From a virus: DNA of 33,272 bases. The notes below the pieces were generated by a model, which saw nothing but the letters and a program-made list of their open reading frames with translations, was not told the origin of the DNA and made no database searches. A program made the translations under genes and the position numbers. Shown here in pieces: positions 1 through 7,164 of the stretch. The stretch is taken from positions 1 through 33,272 of IMG/VR virus record IMGVR_UViG_3300044960_000285, one strand, 5' to 3'. The stretch's first letter is position 1. The number at the start of each line of letters is the position of its first letter.

Positions 1-28
1 CACGTTTGAGTGGCTGTAACACATGAAA
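1..28. repeat. Terminal direct repeat, left copy (circular overlap)
   Basis: The first 28 bases are identical to the last 28 (33245-33272). The copy spans the stop codon of the repeat-bearing tail gene (TAA at 17-19) and the ATG of the glycosyltransferase gene (23). The reading context is the same at both ends, so this is the expected signature of a circular or circularly permuted molecule rather than two separate biological repeats. Confidence 0.9.
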
Positions 29-3000
29 AGCTGTTCCGAAGCGCACTCCGGCATGACGCCGGAGGAAATGGTGGCCCTGATCGAAGCCGCACCGCCCGGC
101 CCGTGGCCCGAAGGATGGCGCGGCTGGCCGTGCGTGTGCGAAGCGCACCGCATCATGTTTCGCCGCGAAGCGCAGCGCGTCGCGTCGCTGGTCGATCCGC
201 CGATGGACTGGCAGCAGCCGCGCGGCATCGTGACCTGCGGCGGCGGCCTGAAATACTTTCCGGGCGTGTGGGTGCTGGCGCACGTGCTGCGCGACCTGGG
301 ATGCACGCTGCCGATCCAGGTCTGGTATCTGGGCAGCGCGGAAATGGACCCGGGCATGGCGCGACTGCTGGAGCCGCTGGGCGTCGAGTGCGTGGACGCC
401 TTCAAGGTCGCGGAGCGCTACCCGGCCCGCATCCTGTGCGGTTTCGAGGTCAAAATCTACGCCACGCTGTTTTCTCCGTTTCAGGAGGTGCTGTTTCTCG
501 ACGCCGACAACCTGCCCAGCCGCGACCCGTCGGACCTGTTTTCGTGGCCGCAATACCTGCGAACGGGCGCGGTATTCTGGCCCGACTACGCCTGCTGGAA
601 ACTCAAGTCCGACGTGTGGCACATCTGGGGCATGGAAGACATCCTCGAAGACGTGATCGACGATACGGCCTTCGAGTCGGGCCAGTATCTGATCGACAAG
701 CGGCGCTGCTGGCGCGAGCTGATGCTGAGCAAGTGGCTGGGCGATCATTCCGACTATGTTTTCGGCACGGTGTACGGCGACAAGGAATGCTTCCATCTGG
801 CCTGGCGGCGGCTTGGGCGGGAATACGCCATGCCGCGGTATGCCCCGGGCTGGGCGGGCCGGTGCTGCATTGTGCAGCACGATTTCGACGGCAAGCCGAT
901 TTTTTTCCACCGGTGCCAGGACAAGTGGCGGCTGGATGGGCGCAATCGGCTGGAAGGATTGCCGCATGAGGACCGGGCCTTTGCACTGCTCAAAGAGCTG
1001 CGGCAGAAGTGGTCGGGCGTGCCGTGGAGGAATAATCACCCGACGCCGCAGGAGCAGGAGGTGATCGCGCAGCTCCAGGGCAAGCGGTACATCTACCAGC
1101 GCGTTGGGCACGATCAGCGGGTGCTCGTGCTCGAAAAGGATCAGTGGATCACGGAAGGTTCGGCGGACTGCGAGCGACGCTGGGACGTGCACGTCGTGGA
1201 CGGCGAGCCGGTGCTGACCATCTCGGCCTATGACGGGCCGACCTGCCACCTGCGCCGTGACGAGGTGGGCATCTGGCGTGGCCGATGGCTGCACCACGAG
1301 CGCATGCCCATTGTGCTGGCGCCGACGGACCTTTTCGGGACGCTGGCCTGGCTGCCCCCGCCCGACCCGGCCGCGCAAATGACCGACGAGGAACGGGCGG
1401 TGTTTCAGTCGGTGGCGGGTCGCCGGCTGTTGTACGAGCGCGTGGGATACGACCAGCGCCCGATTAAGCTGGAGCCTGACGGAACCATCAGCGAAGGGGC
1501 CGGCGGGATGGAACGCACCTGGCACGTCCGCATCGTCGATGGTGCGCCGGTGCTGACGATCACAGACGGCCTGCGTCCGACGTGCCACCTGCGCCGTGGG
1601 GACGACGGCCGCTGGCGCGGCCAGTGGCTGCGGCATGAGCGGATGCCGATCCTGCTCAGTCCGATGGCGGACGACGGCCAGGGCGCATCATCGCGCCGGG
1701 AGGGCGAGAGCGCCGCATCGCCGCCCAGTGGTGACGGTTCGGAGTCTGGCGACGAGGAGGACGAGGACCCGGACGCAGACGCGCGCGGCGACCTGGCCGC
1801 GCTGGTCACGGTCGCCGTCGTCAGTTTTCGCCGATTCGCCTGCCTGGCGGAGCTGCTGCGGTCGATTCGCGCCCACTATCCGGACCTGCGCGTGATCGTC
1901 GCCGACCAGTCGGGGCCAGACGCCCAGACGGACGAGCGGGCGCAGTGGTGCCGCCGGCATCCGCAGGTGCAATGGCTCGACCTGCCCTACGACTGCGGAC
2001 TGTCGGCTGCGCGCAACGCGGCCATCGCCCACGTGCGCACGCCGTACGTGTGGCTGATGGACGATGATTTCCAGGTTTTGCCATGCACGGACGCCGTGGC
2101 CGCGCTGCACCTGTTCCAGGAGTTCGGCGGGACCGAGCTGGTGGCTGGTCCGCTGTACGACCTGGCCGCTGGCCGCATGACTGACTGGGCGGCCATGCTC
2201 ACCATCGAGCCCGGCACGCCGCCGGTCGTAACGGCCAGCGAGCCCGGGCCGTGGCGGCGGTCGAAGCGAGGGGTGCTGTGGCGGCCCGTCGGCCGGTTTC
2301 TGAACTCGTTCATCGCGCGGACCCAGACGCTGCGGCGCGTGCCGTGGAGGGAGCAATTGAAAATCCGCGGCGAGCATCGGGTGCACCTGGCCGACCTGGT
2401 GCGCCATGGCGTGTCCTGCATCGAGACGCCGTCCCTGACGCTGGCGCATCAAGCGCAGCGGCGCGGCGATGCGACCTACCAGCAGATGCGCTCACGCCGC
2501 GACTGGCACGAAACGCCGCTGTATCGGTTCGCGGGGAATTGGTCGGCCTCGGAGCAGCCGGCGCCCACGCCGGCTGTGACGCATCCCTGCCGCGGGGTCG
2601 TGGTGCTGACGCCTGGCCATACGGGATCGCGTGTGGTGGCGCGTCTGCTTGATGCGCTGGGGTGGCGGATGCCGGAGATCGACGTCGTGTTTGGCGAGCC
2701 CGCCGACGTGCGCGCCGTCAATCAGCGCCTGCTGCGTCGCGAGCGCGTGCCGTGGCACCAACTACGAGACACAGCGGCAGCGTGGCCGCGGCCGTGGTGC
2801 ATCAAGGACCCGCGGCTGTGCGACACGCTCGACGCATGGCTGCCGGCGCTGGCCGATGATGCCCCGCTGCTGGTCGTGGTGGAGCGCGACCCCAGCGCCA
2901 CCCGCGAAATCTGGCGCCGTCGCGGCGAGGCATTGGAACGGCTTCAACGGCGGCTTCAGCGGGTCGAATATCATTGGACCTATTGGCCCTGGGAACGCCG

Positions 3001-3091
3001 CCGCGTGGCGTTTGAGGCCATCTGCGCGGCCTGGGAGCGTATTCCCGAGCCCGGCCGGGAAGCCGAGTCGATGACCAGTGGCCCTTCGTGA
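23..3091 (+). CDS. Trifunctional glycan enzyme: GT71-like + GT2-like glycosyltransferases + sulfotransferase-like domain
   Basis: A 1022-residue multidomain protein. Residues about 65-330 resemble mannosyltransferase-type (GT71/MNN1-like) enzymes, with the nucleotide-sugar/metal motif FLDADN at 158-163. Two tandem repeats follow (about 348-433 and 458-547), sharing PTCHLRR, a WRG-x-WL step and HERMPI; they look like small beta-rich modules of unknown role. After an acidic Ser/Gly/Asp/Glu linker (550-590) comes a GT2-type domain (591-810) with an aspartate cluster at 680-682 and a late WREQLKIRGEH segment like that of GalNAc-transferase-type enzymes. The C-terminus (855-1010) has a sulfotransferase-like P-loop (PGHTGSR, 864-870) and CIKDPRL (926-932). 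The ATG lies 3 nt after the stop of the upstream tail gene across the circle junction, without a clear Shine-Dalgarno, suggesting translational coupling. Substrates are unknown. Confidence 0.8.
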   Translation: MKSCSEAHSGMTPEEMVALIEAAPPGPWPEGWRGWPCVCEAHRIMFRREAQRVASLVDPPMDWQQPRGIVTCGGGLKYFPGVWVLAHVLRDLGCTLPIQVWYLGSAEMDPGMARLLEPLGVECVDAFKVAERYPARILCGFEVKIYATLFSPFQEVLFLDADNLPSRDPSDLFSWPQYLRTGAVFWPDYACWKLKSDVWHIWGMEDILEDVIDDTAFESGQYLIDKRRCWRELMLSKWLGDHSDYVFGTVYGDKECFHLAWRRLGREYAMPRYAPGWAGRCCIVQHDFDGKPIFFHRCQDKWRLDGRNRLEGLPHEDRAFALLKELRQKWSGVPWRNNHPTPQEQEVIAQLQGKRYIYQRVGHDQRVLVLEKDQWITEGSADCERRWDVHVVDGEPVLTISAYDGPTCHLRRDEVGIWRGRWLHHERMPIVLAPTDLFGTLAWLPPPDPAAQMTDEERAVFQSVAGRRLLYERVGYDQRPIKLEPDGTISEGAGGMERTWHVRIVDGAPVLTITDGLRPTCHLRRGDDGRWRGQWLRHERMPILLSPMADDGQGASSRREGESAASPPSGDGSESGDEEDEDPDADARGDLAALVTVAVVSFRRFACLAELLRSIRAHYPDLRVIVADQSGPDAQTDERAQWCRRHPQVQWLDLPYDCGLSAARNAAIAHVRTPYVWLMDDDFQVLPCTDAVAALHLFQEFGGTELVAGPLYDLAAGRMTDWAAMLTIEPGTPPVVTASEPGPWRRSKRGVLWRPVGRFLNSFIARTQTLRRVPWREQLKIRGEHRVHLADLVRHGVSCIETPSLTLAHQAQRRGDATYQQMRSRRDWHETPLYRFAGNWSASEQPAPTPAVTHPCRGVVVLTPGHTGSRVVARLLDALGWRMPEIDVVFGEPADVRAVNQRLLRRERVPWHQLRDTAAAWPRPWCIKDPRLCDTLDAWLPALADDAPLLVVVERDPSATREIWRRRGEALERLQRRLQRVEYHWTYWPWERRRVAFEAICAAWERIPEPGREAESMTSGPS

Positions 3092-3098
3092 GGGAATT

Positions 3099-3914
3099 AT
3101 GGACGACGCGCACCGAACCGACCGGCAATCGCTGGAGCAATTCGCGGCCGCGCGTGCCAAGGCCGTCGGCTACGGCGACGGCGTGCTGTGCCGCGTGCTC
3201 GGCGACCTATTGGCCATCGTGGACCCTGCGGACCTGGCCGTCGGGCCGCGGCTGGCGATGGACGGGTATTGGGAGGCGTGGGTGACGGCCGCCCTGCTGC
3301 GGCACCTGCGCCCCGGGATGGCATGCGTGGACGTAGGGGCGCACGTCGGATATTACACGCTGGCTATGGCCCGCGCCGTCGGCCCGGAAGGCCGCGTGCT
3401 GGCGGTCGAGCCGTACCCAGTCAGCGCGCATCGTCTGCGACAGAACTTGGCTCTGAACGGTTTTTCTTGGGTCGAGACCGCGCAGGTCGCCGCGTCAGAC
3501 GCCGCAGGAACCGCCACCCTGCGCGTGCCGCGCTGCAACGTGGGCGGTGCATCGTTGCATTCTGCGGACAAACCGGACTACGCCGAGGAATGCGAAGTCC
3601 CGACAATCGCGCTCGATGACCTGCTGGGCGAGTGGACACAGCTCGACCTGGTCAAAGTGGACGTCGAGGGCTGGGAGGGCAAAGTCTGGCAAGGCACCGA
3701 GCGTCTGCGGCAGCGGTTCCCGGGGTCCGTGCTGGTCGTTGAGCTCCATGTCGGCATCGACCGGCGCGTGGTGGCGGACTTGCTACCAGAGATCGAACGC
3801 GGCGGCTACGTGCTGCGGCACGTGCGGTACGACGGGACGGTTGCGCCGATCACGCCTGACGCGATCCTGTCACGCCCCGAGAGCGGCTGCACGCTGTGGC
3901 TGACGCGGCGCTAG
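3099..3914 (+). CDS. FkbM-family SAM-dependent methyltransferase
   Basis: A 271-residue protein with a class I methyltransferase fold. The SAM-binding glycine motif DVGAHVGYYT lies at 78-87, followed by the acidic strand end AVEP at 102-105. The FkbM-type signature KVDVEGWEG is at 186-194. FkbM enzymes usually O-methylate hydroxyls of sugars or polyketides. I chose the ATG at 3099 because GAGGGA lies just upstream; a GTG at 3078 in the same frame would overlap the previous gene. The gene directly follows the glycosyltransferase/sulfotransferase fusion, so a sugar O-methyl group on the same glycan is the natural inference. The substrate cannot be read from sequence. Confidence 0.85.
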   Translation: MDDAHRTDRQSLEQFAAARAKAVGYGDGVLCRVLGDLLAIVDPADLAVGPRLAMDGYWEAWVTAALLRHLRPGMACVDVGAHVGYYTLAMARAVGPEGRVLAVEPYPVSAHRLRQNLALNGFSWVETAQVAASDAAGTATLRVPRCNVGGASLHSADKPDYAEECEVPTIALDDLLGEWTQLDLVKVDVEGWEGKVWQGTERLRQRFPGSVLVVELHVGIDRRVVADLLPEIERGGYVLRHVRYDGTVAPITPDAILSRPESGCTLWLTRR

Positions 3915-3927
3915 AGGGGACGCACCG

Positions 3928-4302
3928 ATGGCATGGATGCTGGCAGTGGTGGTCGCGTTGGCCGCGCACCCGGTCGATGACGTGCTGCGCGACCGGGTGG
4001 ACGTAATGGAACTCAATCATTTCTTTAACGACCACGGCGAGCTGATCTTCGATCAAATCATCTTCTGGGACTGGTGCCCCGCCACGGGGCGGCTGAAGGT
4101 GCGGGCGTGGCGACTGGTCAAATCGGCCTGGCAGCTTCCTGAGCGGGACTGGCAGCGTGGCGGCTGGTCGGCCCTGTGGCTGGACGGCGACCGGCTGCGC
4201 GCGATTTACGCGGCGGCGTACCGCGAAACGTGGACGCAGTACGACCCCGAGATTGAGGCCCGCCGGCTGCATGACGTGACCCTGCGGCGCAAGCTCCGCT
4301 GA
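3928..4302 (+). CDS. Small secreted protein of unknown function
   Basis: A 124-residue protein beginning with a short hydrophobic segment (about residues 2-13) ending near Ala-Ala-His, like a signal peptide or N-terminal anchor without a strong positive N-region. The body has the look of a compact beta-rich fold: ELNHFFNDHG at 28-37, then a Trp-rich stretch and a basic C-terminus. A GAGGGGA Shine-Dalgarno precedes the ATG. I have an impression of similar proteins in planctomycete genomes but cannot verify it. It lies 13 nt after the methyltransferase and belongs to the tail end of the late operon. Confidence 0.7.
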   Translation: MAWMLAVVVALAAHPVDDVLRDRVDVMELNHFFNDHGELIFDQIIFWDWCPATGRLKVRAWRLVKSAWQLPERDWQRGGWSALWLDGDRLRAIYAAAYRETWTQYDPEIEARRLHDVTLRRKLR

Positions 4303-4319
4303 CCGCGGCCCGGTCGGCC

Positions 4320-4342
4320 TGTCCCATTTTCCTAAGTGTCCA
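4320..4342. repeat. Short direct repeat, copy 1 (partner at 5016-5037)
   Basis: TGTCCCATTT, then CC, then GTGTCCA occurs here (23 nt) and again at 5016-5037 (22 nt), with one gap and three substitutions by hand alignment. The second copy starts one base after the end of the tRNA fragment. A related partial TCCCTAGGACACC lies near 4552. Possible integrase arm or regulatory sites; function unknown. Confidence 0.5.
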
Positions 4343-4371
4343 CTGGCTGTTTGGTGACGACGAAAGGATTT

Positions 4372-4464
4372 GTGCAGATTTTCGTCCGCGAGGCCAGCCC
4401 CAATACGATTTACGTGTACCTGCCCGACGATCAGATTTTGATCCGTCCAAACCCGCGGAAGTAA
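4372..4464 (+). CDS. Very small ORF (30 aa), last gene of the late operon
   Basis: GTG at 4372 is preceded by an AAAGGA Shine-Dalgarno at 4363-4368 and gives a 30-residue peptide with alternating hydrophobic residues (IYVYLPDDQILI) and a basic end (RPNPRK). An in-frame GTG at 4354 would add six residues. It sits between the secreted-protein gene and the terminator, so it would be cotranscribed. No function is recognised. Support is the ribosome site and position only. Confidence 0.4.
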   Translation: MQIFVREASPNTIYVYLPDDQILIRPNPRK

Positions 4465-4496
4465 TTCTGGGCGCGGCCGCACCGCGGGCCGTCTGG

Positions 4497-4535
4497 TCGC
4501 GGCTGGGGGGCGACAGTCCCCAGCCGCGATTCTTT
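4497..4535 (+). terminator. Rho-independent terminator of the late operon
   Basis: A perfect 12-bp stem (TCGCGGCTGGGG at 4497-4508 with CCCCAGCCGCGA at 4518-4529) and 9-nt loop are followed by TTCTTT. It lies between the rightward late genes and the convergent repressor gene, as expected for the end of a long operon. On the minus strand no T-tract follows, so it looks directional. Confidence 0.85.
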
Positions 4536-4555
4536 GCGCGATGCGCCCCCAGTCC

Positions 4556-4852
4556 CTAGGACACCAAATCGGCAGGCTCGCACCCGATGGCGGCAGCGAC
4601 CGACGCCAGCCTCGAAAGGCTGGGCAGCGTCCGGCCGCGCTCGAAGGCGGACCATGCCGCGGCCGTGATCCCGGCACGCGCGGCCGCTTCCTGAAGTGTG
4701 AGCCCGGCGGCCAAGCGGCGTTCGCGCAGGCGCTCACCCAGTATCTGGTGCAGGCGTGATGGGTACTTGGGCGGCGGCACCTGGCGCCCGCCGACGCCCA
4801 GTCTCGGATTATGCGGTCGAAAGTGGTGCTGTGCGATCATCTTACGCTGCAT
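4556..4852 (-). CDS. Xre-family HTH protein, probable lysogenic repressor
   Basis: A 98-residue protein and the only convincing minus-strand gene. Residues about 37-98 form an HTH_3/Xre domain (LGERLRERRLAAG, then the helix-turn-helix at about 52-72, ending CEPADL). It lacks a LexA/CI-type peptidase domain, so it is a minimal repressor. I chose the ATG at 4852; 4840 is an alternative, and the longer open frame to 5038 runs through the tRNA fragment and is not believed. A TACAAT overlapping the first start could be a -10 for a near-leaderless message from 4840, but no good -35 is visible. It is paralogous to the + strand protein at 9138. Convergent with the late operon and divergent from the early promoter, it has the position of a CI-type switch gene. 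Confidence 0.8.
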   Translation of the reverse strand: MQRKMIAQHHFRPHNPRLGVGGRQVPPPKYPSRLHQILGERLRERRLAAGLTLQEAAARAGITAAAWSAFERGRTLPSLSRLASVAAAIGCEPADLVS

Positions 4853-4883
4853 TGTAGCGCCCGCCCATCGGAAGGTGGACCGG

Positions 4884-4948
4884 TTGCCACAGCCTGCCCT
4901 AGGCTGAGGTGGCAAAGTGCGCAACTTCCGACTGCTGTGGAAGTTGCG
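4884..4948. promoter_or_regulatory. Two adjacent palindromes between repressor and attP
   Basis: At 4884-4915, TTGCCA-CAGCCT is mirrored by AGGCTG-(agg)-TGGCAA around a GCCCT centre. At 4920-4948, CGCAACTTCC is perfectly mirrored by GGAAGTTGCG around a 9-nt spacer. They lie between the tRNA fragment and the repressor start. No T-tract follows on either strand, so they are poor terminators. Operator sites for the HTH proteins, or integrase/excisionase arm sites, are the likeliest roles. Confidence 0.6.
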
Positions 4949-4959
4949 ATTCGCCAAGG

Positions 4960-5014
4960 TGGAGACGACCGGGATCGAACCGGCAACCCCAGCCTTGCAA
5001 AGGCTGTGGCGCTC
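4960..5014 (-). other. tRNA-Ala(UGC) 3' fragment, probable attP
   Basis: Read on the minus strand, 5014-4960 gives the end of a D-arm (GAGCGCC), an anticodon arm CAGCC-TTTGCAA-GGCTG (anticodon UGC, alanine), a T-arm with loop TTCGATC closed by a 5-bp stem, then the 3' acceptor strand CGTCTCC and discriminator A. The 5' acceptor strand (GGAGACG) and 5' D-arm are absent upstream, so this is not a working tRNA. A tRNA 3' end carried on a temperate phage is the usual attP core for tyrosine integrases, which restore the host tRNA on integration. The integrase lies about 4.6 kb away, which is unusual. Confidence 0.8.
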
Positions 5015-5015
5015 G

Positions 5016-5037
5016 TGTCCCATTTCCCAGGTGTCCA
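5016..5037. repeat. Short direct repeat, copy 2 (partner at 4320-4342)
   Basis: This copy of the TGTCCCATTT...GTGTCCA element begins one base beyond the truncation point of the tRNA fragment. It therefore marks the phage-specific flank of attP. See the copy at 4320. Confidence 0.5.
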
Positions 5038-5093
5038 TCTTCCTAGGTCCCCGGATTTTTTCGGCAATTTTCGCCCAAGGTCGGCCGCGGCTC

Positions 5094-5121
5094 TTGACGA
5101 CTATTTATCCGGCTGTATAAT
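5094..5121 (+). promoter_or_regulatory. Strong sigma70-type early promoter
   Basis: TTGACG at 5094-5099, a 16-nt spacer and TATAAT at 5116-5121, with no gene between it and the repressor region. It would start transcription near 5128 and drive the genes from 5211. The segment GCTGTATAAT is shared with the promoter at 8128-8156. The 5128-5210 leader has no gene that I can support. Confidence 0.85.
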
Positions 5122-5210
5122 TAAGGCGTCATCGGTGAGGGACCGATGGCGGTGGCCGCGGCCGACGCGGCGGAAATCAGCGGGCCGGGAAGACCGGCCG
5201 GGAGGGTCCG

Positions 5211-5471
5211 ATGAACGACAATCGCACGCTCGATCAGGTCTTGTATGCTCGGGGGAGCGCCCTGCCGAAGGGTTGGCGCTGGGGGGCGCAGTTTTCCGTC
5301 CGCGGCGGGGCCGTGCAAGGCCACTACGCCGTCCGCGAGAGCGATGGCGTCTCCGTCATGGTCGCCGAGTCTCCCGAATCTGACGCGCCGACCCCGGCGG
5401 CTGCGATTCGGGCCGCCATCGCCGACGGCGTGATTCCGCGGGCGCAGCGGCGGACCCGGGCGGAGCAGTAA
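5211..5471 (+). CDS. Small early protein, unknown function
   Basis: An 86-residue soluble protein with no recognised motif. It has two aromatic/Gly segments (GWRWGAQFSVRGG at 21-33, then a Val/Ser-rich strand), an Ala-rich helix (TPAAAIRAAIADG) and an Arg-rich tail, suggesting a small alpha+beta fold. GGGAGGG lies 4-10 nt upstream of the ATG. It is the first gene behind the strong early promoter, where phages often carry anti-repressors or host-takeover proteins; that is position only. Confidence 0.65.
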   Translation: MNDNRTLDQVLYARGSALPKGWRWGAQFSVRGGAVQGHYAVRESDGVSVMVAESPESDAPTPAAAIRAAIADGVIPRAQRRTRAEQ

Positions 5472-5482
5472 GCGGGCCGCGG

Positions 5483-5552
5483 CCGCCGCCGTATGCCCCC
5501 GAGCGGCGGCGGCCAATGCTCTATCGGGGGCGCTTCCGGCGCGCGGAGCGCC
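5483..5552 (+). ncRNA. Intercistronic structured element A (H-type pseudoknot candidate)
   Basis: CCGCCGCCG (5483-5491) can pair with CGGCGGCGG (5504-5512). GCCCCCGA (5495-5502), lying in the loop between them, can pair with TCGGGGGC (5524-5531). The interleaved order is that of an H-type pseudoknot. A further hairpin (CGCTTC/GGAGCG, about 5531-5550) follows. It starts 12 nt after a stop codon and has a close copy at 6239-6312. The rest of the gap to 5742 is GC-rich, holds a CCCCTAGGGG palindrome near 5705, and shows no gene I trust. Confidence 0.55.
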
Positions 5553-5742
5553 GGGTGACGGTCGGCTCCCCTTCCTGCGAGTGGAGCAAGCCTGCGGACG
5601 ACCGCACTGAGGCGCCAGTGCGACCGCGGGTGAGGTCCCGGAGAGGCCGGAGCCGGGGCGCGGGAATCGACCCGCAGTGGGGCGGCGGCGTGCGCGTTGC
5701 CTAACCCCTAGGGGCCGACCGTTTTTTCTAGGAGCTACGACG

Positions 5743-6228
5743 ATGAAAGAGGATCGCAAATGCCCTACATGCGGGGCGAGTTGGACGGTCGAGCTGGAGC
5801 GGGTGCGGGGCGATTCCGTGCCCAGTCCTGATGAGATGGGCACGCGCATCCAGTCGTGGACGGTCGAGCGCGTCGTGGAAGGGACGCCCTGCGATTGCGC
5901 GCGACGTGCCGAAGAGGATGCGGCGCGCCGCGCGAAAGAAGCGCGGGAAGCAGCCGCGCGACGGCAGCGCGATGCTGCCGCCCTGTATCGCGAGCTGATG
6001 AGCTATGGCGGTCCGCTGCCAGAGGACACGCCGATGCGGCTGCCCGACTACGACTGGGGCGGCTGGAGCGACCCGCGGCCGCTGGGGCGGTTTTCGTCGC
6101 GCTTCTGGACGTGGCATGGCGATCTTTACTACGTATCGCCAAGCGAGCAAACCGCGGTCAAATTGGACCGCGGGGCCAAGCTCGTCAATGGCGAGCTGCG
6201 CGTGTCCGACCCGTGGCTGCTGATGTAG
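5743..6228 (+). CDS. Small protein with Cys-rich zinc-binding-like motif
   Basis: A 161-residue protein of unknown function. CPTC (7-10) and CDC (about 50-52) could form a four-cysteine zinc ribbon split by a 40-residue insertion. An Ala/Arg/Glu-rich helix (about 53-85) looks like a coiled coil. The C-terminal part is Trp/Tyr-rich (DYDWGGW, FWTWHG, LYYVSP). AGGAG lies upstream of the ATG. It is bracketed by the two pseudoknot-like elements, which suggests that its message is specially regulated. Confidence 0.65.
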   Translation: MKEDRKCPTCGASWTVELERVRGDSVPSPDEMGTRIQSWTVERVVEGTPCDCARRAEEDAARRAKEAREAAARRQRDAAALYRELMSYGGPLPEDTPMRLPDYDWGGWSDPRPLGRFSSRFWTWHGDLYYVSPSEQTAVKLDRGAKLVNGELRVSDPWLLM

Positions 6229-6238
6229 TCTTCCCCCG

Positions 6239-6312
6239 CCGTCGCCGTGTGCCCCCGAGCGGCGGCGGTACCGCTGAGCTATCGGGGGCGCTGTGGGCGG
6301 GCGGACCGCCCA
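6239..6312 (+). ncRNA. Intercistronic structured element B (copy of A)
   Basis: CCGTCGCCG (6239-6247) pairs with CGGCGGCGG (6260-6268). GCCCCCGA (6251-6258) pairs with TCGGGGGC (6282-6289). Relative to copy A one C-G pair becomes U-G, so pairing is kept despite the change. A 7-bp hairpin (TGGGCGG/CCGCCCA, 6294-6312) follows, as in copy A but with a different sequence. It starts 10 nt after a stop codon. Confidence 0.55.
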
Positions 6313-6377
6313 GACGATCACCAGCCCAGGTGCTGGCGGCGATCCGGCTTGGCCGTGACGACCGGAAGGAGTTTGGT

Positions 6378-7142
6378 ATGTGTGCTGTCGTCAAAGTGAC
6401 CGTCCATCGGACCCCGGACTGGGTGCGCGCGCGGCGGATCGAAACCGGCGCGAATGTGCCCGAACGGATCGAGGTTGCGGTGGCCGTGGATCAGCTCCCG
6501 CGCGAAGTGCGGGAGCTGCTGATCGAGGCGGGCGGCGGGAAGTATCCATCGGATTTCGCGGGCGATTTCCGACAAGACTTCCGGTGGATGTATCGCTCCG
6601 ACTATCACCACGGCCAGGTGCCGATCATCGTGGACGCCGACCAGCCGACGCCCGCGGAGATTGCCGCGGCGATTCTGGCTGCTGACGCGGAGCGCCGGCA
6701 GCGAAAGGCGAAGGCCGAAGAAGAGGCCCGGCAGCGCGCCCAGCAGGAGCGGGCGATGGCCGAAGAGTGGGCGCGGCTGCCCCTACACCAGCGGGCCAGC
6801 GCGGCTGGCGTGTGCGTCGCCCGCGACCCGCAGACTGGCGCCATGAGCGCCTGCGGCGTGCAAGTATACGATGTTTCCGTGCTGCGGAAGTACGTTCCCG
6901 AGGCGCTGGCCGAGGCCGCAAAAGAGGTCGAACGCCTGCGCGAGATTGAGCGCGGCAAGGAAGCGATTGAGCATCGCGCGCTGCTGGCTGAACTACTTTC
7001 GCTGGTGCCGCAAGACGCGCTGCGGCACGCGCTGAAACTGGCGGCCGCCGAGGGAATCGGCGGCAAGCCGGCGCCCATCGAGGACGTTCGCCGGCAACTA
7101 CAAAGGGCGTGTGAAGCGGGCGGCGTCGCGCTGACGCTGTAG
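6378..7142 (+). CDS. Coiled-coil protein, unknown function
   Basis: A 254-residue protein. The first ~90 residues look globular (a beta-rich start, then a charged region with WMYRSDYHH). Residues about 95-135 form a long Ala/Glu/Arg/Lys-rich helix, a likely coiled coil. A second globular part carries a VCVARDP segment and helices (EALAEAAKEVERL). AGGAG lies 6-10 nt upstream of the ATG. It lies between structured element B and the methyltransferase gene. No family is recognised. Confidence 0.65.
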   Translation: MCAVVKVTVHRTPDWVRARRIETGANVPERIEVAVAVDQLPREVRELLIEAGGGKYPSDFAGDFRQDFRWMYRSDYHHGQVPIIVDADQPTPAEIAAAILAADAERRQRKAKAEEEARQRAQQERAMAEEWARLPLHQRASAAGVCVARDPQTGAMSACGVQVYDVSVLRKYVPEALAEAAKEVERLREIERGKEAIEHRALLAELLSLVPQDALRHALKLAAAEGIGGKPAPIEDVRRQLQRACEAGGVALTL

Positions 7143-7164
7143 GCCGCGTGGCGTTTCTTGCGAG

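Noticed and set aside
4960-5037. Complete tRNA-Ala gene
   Set aside because: No 5' acceptor strand or 5' D-stem can be paired upstream; the best candidate (GGACACC) has two mismatches and no D-stem partner.
5516-5704. 62-codon + frame in the 5472-5742 gap
   Set aside because: Its start lies inside the pseudoknot element, it has no ribosome site, and its composition is Arg/Gly/Pro-rich without motif.
6251-6289. tRNA-like sequence on the minus strand (acceptor-like stem plus AGCTCAGCGGTA)
   Set aside because: Only about 39 nt, with no anticodon or T-arm. The close copy at 5495-5531 keeps the stems but not the tRNA-like part, so it is better explained as a structured repeat.
5856-6377. Long upstream extension of the coiled-coil gene from 5856
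   Set aside because: It runs out of frame through the Cys-rich protein gene and the pseudoknot element. The ATG at 6378 has its own AGGAG, so the shorter start was kept.
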